Both the position numbers and the translations under genes were made by a program. From Oncomelania hupensis (lineage: Eukaryota > Mollusca > Gastropoda > Littorinimorpha > Pomatiopsidae), in assembly GCA_036898135.1 (NCBI GenBank), contig CM072512.1:40452118-40516117 (forward strand): 64,000 nucleotides of DNA. The letters run 5' to 3'. Below are positions 39,501 to 44,897 of the stretch, piece after piece. Below the pieces are notes generated by a model. That model did no database searches, had not been told where the DNA came from, and worked only from the letters and a program-made list of their open reading frames with translations. Numbering within the stretch: the first letter of the stretch is position 1; every line of letters begins with the position of its first letter.

Positions 39501-42500
39501 TCTATCTAAGTACAGTGGGTTTTTTTCTCTGGCGTTTGTCTGCTGTCTTTTGATCTTTATTCAGGAATCCTGACTGGAGAGGTTCCATACTGATAAAATA
39601 CTAACAATATACTGGTTGTGCATTGTGTATTTTAGCTTACAATCTTTTGGTTTTTTGTGTGTAGGCTGTGTGCCTGTGACCATCCGTCCTCCACACCCAC
39701 AAAACGTGGCGTCCACTCTACCCACTGTAAGGATGATTGTGGAGGTCAGCAAGTCTGTGGCTATTCTGACCACTGCCATCACCATCAAACTCTTCAGATC
39801 CAAGGTATTATATACTGGTCTTCTCAGCTCATTTAGAATTTGTTATTGATTATCATAGCTGGTTCTGTGGTGTTTTTTTCCTGTTAGCACAGAGATGGCC
39901 GCCATACAAGATCGTTCCATATAATGGTGAAGCAAGTTGTAAGGGATGGCAGTACATGATTCCTTTCTTTAATTCTTGGTTTGTGGGGAAATTGTCTGTT
40001 TAGTTGATGTTTGATGTAAAAGAGCTGTAAATCGACATTTACAGAGTTAAACATAACTTTTTGAATTTGTTATGAGCACATTTTTGTGGATTGGTACTTT
40101 TGCTTGTCTTCGCAGAGTAAAATCTTCCAATATGAAATTGTTGATGTTTATAAAATGTATGCATTTTTACAAGAAGCAGCCATCTTTCATGAGCATGAAG
40201 TAGTTGACTTTCACTAATATAAACAGAATATGATATATGTTTGCAGGAGGCAGCAGCAATTGTGGATCCCAAGCACTGGGTTCAGCTGTTGGACACAGAG
40301 GAAGTGGCCAAGAAACGCCTGGCAGCCATCTACCGTGCTCCTACTCCAGAGATGATGTGTTACCTCGACTTCTCTGTTTCTACCACTGGCATGCTGGCTG
40401 GCGTCAAGGTTTGATTTCCCCCTTCTTCTATTTAAAACATAAAATGTTTTAAAATACAAGTGTGTTTTTTTAAATTAAAATACAAACAAACAAAAAGAAT
40501 AGTGGGTTCGTCCCTCATACGTCAACACTACCTTCCATTGTGATGCTGTCAGCGATCGATTGTCAACTTTTCTTCCACTGACCACTGCTTCTTATCAACT
40601 GTAGCAGATACCTCCATTCCTTGATTCTTATTGTACTTTCTAGTGTATATTTTTGTTATTGTGAGAACCCGTTGACACAGAATTCTTACCATACAGCTTT
40701 TAACCATCAGTATCCTCCCACTGTGTTTCAGATGTCCCATGCCTCAGCAACAGCCCTGTGCAGAGCCCAGAAGCTGCAGTGTGAGTTGTATCCATCCCGC
40801 GTGGTGTCCCTCTGTCTGGACCCCTACAACAGTCTGGGCTTTGTCCTCTGGTGTCTTAGCAGGTCAGTTCTTTAGGAAATGTAGTTTAGAAATTTAATGA
40901 AGAAGCAAACTGGATGATGTGAAAATCTGACCTTGTAGGTGAACATAGTAAGTCCCTGTAGAAGATAAAATGGCAGAAACTTTCAAGTAAAAAGAAAATG
41001 CTGATTATTAACTTTAAAACAGGTTGCATATTAGTTTTAGTCATCTTTTTCCTGTCAAGCTGGTTCTGAAGTTTACAAAATGAGTGAACGTGTAATTTTC
41101 TATTAGCTTTTATTTGAACACAACTTTACCTGAAAAGTTTGATGTGTGTTCTGACATCAGCGAGATTTGCTGCAGTATTGTTAGTTTGTGTATTTGATTT
41201 GTTGACAGCATCTACTCTGGCCACCATTCCATCCTCGTACCACCGTCAGAAGTGGAAATCAACCCTGCCGTCTGGCTCACCTCTGTCAGCAACTTTAATG
41301 GTATAAATGTGTTATTTATTTATTTGATTTTCTAGGATTTTCCTACTCCTTCGGATGAGAGTATAAACCGAGGTCTAGTCTGTGTCGCATACATTCCATC
41401 ATAACGGACTTTAAAGACCCTGATGCTCATGTCCTAGACGGGTGAGTGCCGGTGACAAGAACACACCCAGCATGCACTTAGGTCCTTCTCCCCCATCCCT
41501 GGCTGCCCAGGATTGTGCTCAGTTGTACGGGCGTCAGACCATGCGCCAAAAGGCTGCGGGTGGGCGTCTCGGGCGGCTTGAGTTAGATCCTGTATCGGCC
41601 AGCGCCTTGAGCAGCTCTTGAGCTGGTAAAGCGCTATATAAGAACGATTAAATAAATAAATAAATAGGAAGGTAAGTTCGTGAAGAAAGATGAGTATTAT
41701 TTTAGTCACATGGAATGAATGAAGTATTTTTAAAAGGCCTTTTTTGCCTGTGTGGATATTGTTGTTACCTTTGTTGATAGACTGGTGAAAGTCTTATTTT
41801 TACCTCAACCTTGCATATATTCCCTATGTGACGTTATTTATGCATGATGTGATCGGTTATTTTCAGTGCGAGATACATTCTGTTCATATGGAGTGATGGA
41901 GCTTTGTACCAGAGGGCTCGGAACCTCCACTGCAGCACTCAAGGTAAATAGACCCTTTTTGTAGGCAATGTTGTTGTGTTTTTCTGTTCTGTATCATATT
42001 TTATTTTGTTGAGATAATACAGTAAAATACAATACAATACAACACATCTTTATGACCTCAAACAAGGAATGTTCACAAGCGTGGATGAAATAATGAAGTT
42101 TAATTTCTACACACATTAACTCTTGGTGACCTATAAGGTTTTCTGTACATTTGCGCCTATAACCTGTAAGGATTTCAAGTTTATTGCAATAAATTGGGTT
42201 ATGAATTTGAAAAAAATGCAAAAAATTTATTTATTGTCACTTTGACTTCATATTTTAGGATATGTTTACAAAATGGTTATTCTATTTACCCAAAGAGCCA
42301 TTTTGACTTTAGTACTATTTTTACCTGTTGGAATCTTGTAATTAATTCATAATTACAGGTATTTTATGAACTATGTTAATAAAACAACACAGTGTGGATT
42401 GCATGTGAATGTGTGCACAGACAGTCAACACAGACAAGAAAACTCACTCTGGTTGTCTACACCAAGTCCTTATGCTCTTTCAGCAATAAGCTGATCGATA

Positions 42501-44862
42501 AGGTTACCAAACTCACTATTACTGTTGGAGCTATCCCCTGCCATCCTGGCCGAAAATTTCGCAAACTCAAACCTCAAACAAAATCGTTAAAAAAGTACAC
42601 AAAACCACGTCAAACTTGTGAAAACGATAGCGGAAAACACACGTGAACCTTTCCGGAAGTTGACTAAACCTTCTCTCACGCACTGGAGAGTTCCTATTTC
42701 CTGTCTAAAAGGTGCACTAACGAGGCACGCATCACCGCGCTTCAGGATTACGGGTGAGGCGCGCATTACCGCGTTATAGGACGCTAGAAGTTAATAACGA
42801 TACGGCAGACGGGGATAATCATCTCAGGAAGAGAGGGTAGGGACCTAAATCAACACTGTACCATCAGAGCAATCATACTGCAAATACGGACAGTGAAAAT
42901 GGCCACTTTTATTTTTGCCCACCGCGAGATTCGAACCTGGGACATTGGTGTGCCTATCAAACACACTATTACTTGAGTAATGGCAATGGGACAAAGCGTA
43001 GGTCATTTTAATATAAATCAAGGCCCATTTAAAGACATATGTGTCTAAGGAACAAAAATTACATTCAACCATTAGTAATCTTAAAATCGTGAAAGATATT
43101 TCAGTTATAACACATTCATGCAAGCACCTATCACAGTTAATAAAAAATACATCTTATCAATACAACACATTCATATTACTACTATCGCAGCTCCCTATCA
43201 CAATCACATTTTAGCACTGCGCAGTCTCTTTTATTATCAATTTACCAAATGTCTATGAATAAGGACTGTATTGTGGCCTACACCTCGTGTAACATCCATT
43301 GTGTGTTTCAATAGGCAAAGGGAGTTAACCTGGCCTGTGTTCGTGCATGCGTGGTGGTGGCAGAAGAAAGGCCCAGGATAGTGCTGACCACCTCCTTCAC
43401 CAAGCTGTTTGCTTCCCTTGGTCTGACAACTCGAGCTGTGTCCACCAGTTTTGGCTGTCGTGTCAATCTAGCCATGTGCTTGCAGGTTTGCTGTCTTTTA
43501 GCCTTATACCTCTCTTCTTGATTACTATAATGTGGTTTTGTGAAATCCTGTGTTTTCTTGATAGATATATTGTCTGAGGTAACTTCTAATGAGTGGTATG
43601 GCTGCTATGCAAACTTTATGATGTAGAATGTGATCTGCTTTGTGTAGGTGGTGTGTTTCTCTTATTTTAAAAAAAAGGTAAAGGTGGTCCCATAGCCTTG
43701 TGGCTGTAGGGGAGCGTGATGTTGGAGATCACACTTATCTTGGGCCAGCGTAATGAGGGTGATGCCAATCTCTCGCCCTCGCTGCTTTACCTTCCCCACC
43801 CTTAAGAGAGTAGGTACTCAGTCACATTTGAGTCAACTGGGGGCATTGTTATTTGTCGCTTCACGGTTTGCGGTCACCCATCGAAGTGCTAACCGCACTG
43901 GACGGTGCTTAACTTGCTTCACGGTAGCGAGTGCTCCAACCACTGCGCTATCAGACACCCCTTATTTTACCTGAATATAATCTCGTCTTTTTTAGGGAGC
44001 CTCATGCCCAGAGCCATCCACAGTGTACGTGGACACACAGGCATTGAGGAACGATCGTGTCACGCTGGTGGAGAAAGGCAGTCCCAACAGCCTATGTCTC
44101 ATGGAGTCTGGCAAGGTAAAACTGTTGGATCTTTTATCACATAGTTTGGTAAAGACAGAGTATTTTACTTTTTATGAGTATAGTTACCTTCCCACTTGCC
44201 TTCTGAATCCCACAAGCATTTGTTTGGAGCTTAATTTTGCACTTACATAAAACATATAACCTTTATTTATCCTAAAGATTAAATTGGAAAAGCTATTTCT
44301 GGTCTTGACAAAAAAAATCTTGTGTAAAAATGTGGACAATAAATCATCTTGTTGCTTGTACCTCGTAAAATCAATAAGAATAAATTTTAAAAAAATAAAA
44401 AAAGGAGTTAGAGGAATCTATAGGTTTTTGTAGGACACTCGGAGTAAATGATCTTGCTTGAAGAAAATGGAGTGGAGTCAATGTTTTACATCGAACACAT
44501 TATGTTTGTATTTTTACAGTTGTTGCCAGGAGTGCGTGTTGCCATTGCTAACCCAGAGACCAAAGGACAGTGTGCTGACTCACACTTGGGAGAGGTAAGA
44601 AAATGTGTCAAGTTTTGCTATATATTTATGGGATTGTTTTTGCCCAGCTGTGTAAAGAGAAGCACTTTCTTGTCCATAATCTTGAAGCCACCATACCCTT
44701 GCCCCAGACCATCAGTCTTTCATTGTTGTACAACGAAAAAGGGGAAAAAAGATCTTAGGAGAGTTAGCAATCCACAACTGCTTTTTTGTGGCAATTACAA
44801 TTGGTGTTTATGTCTGCTTGGTATCTTTTTTTTTTAATTGTTTGGCTGCTTTTGTGTATAAG

Positions 44863-44897
<35 letters not shown>

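Noticed and set aside
42392..42646. 84-codon open frame in intron 31
   Set aside because: No domain recognised and no conserved context; not supported as a gene.
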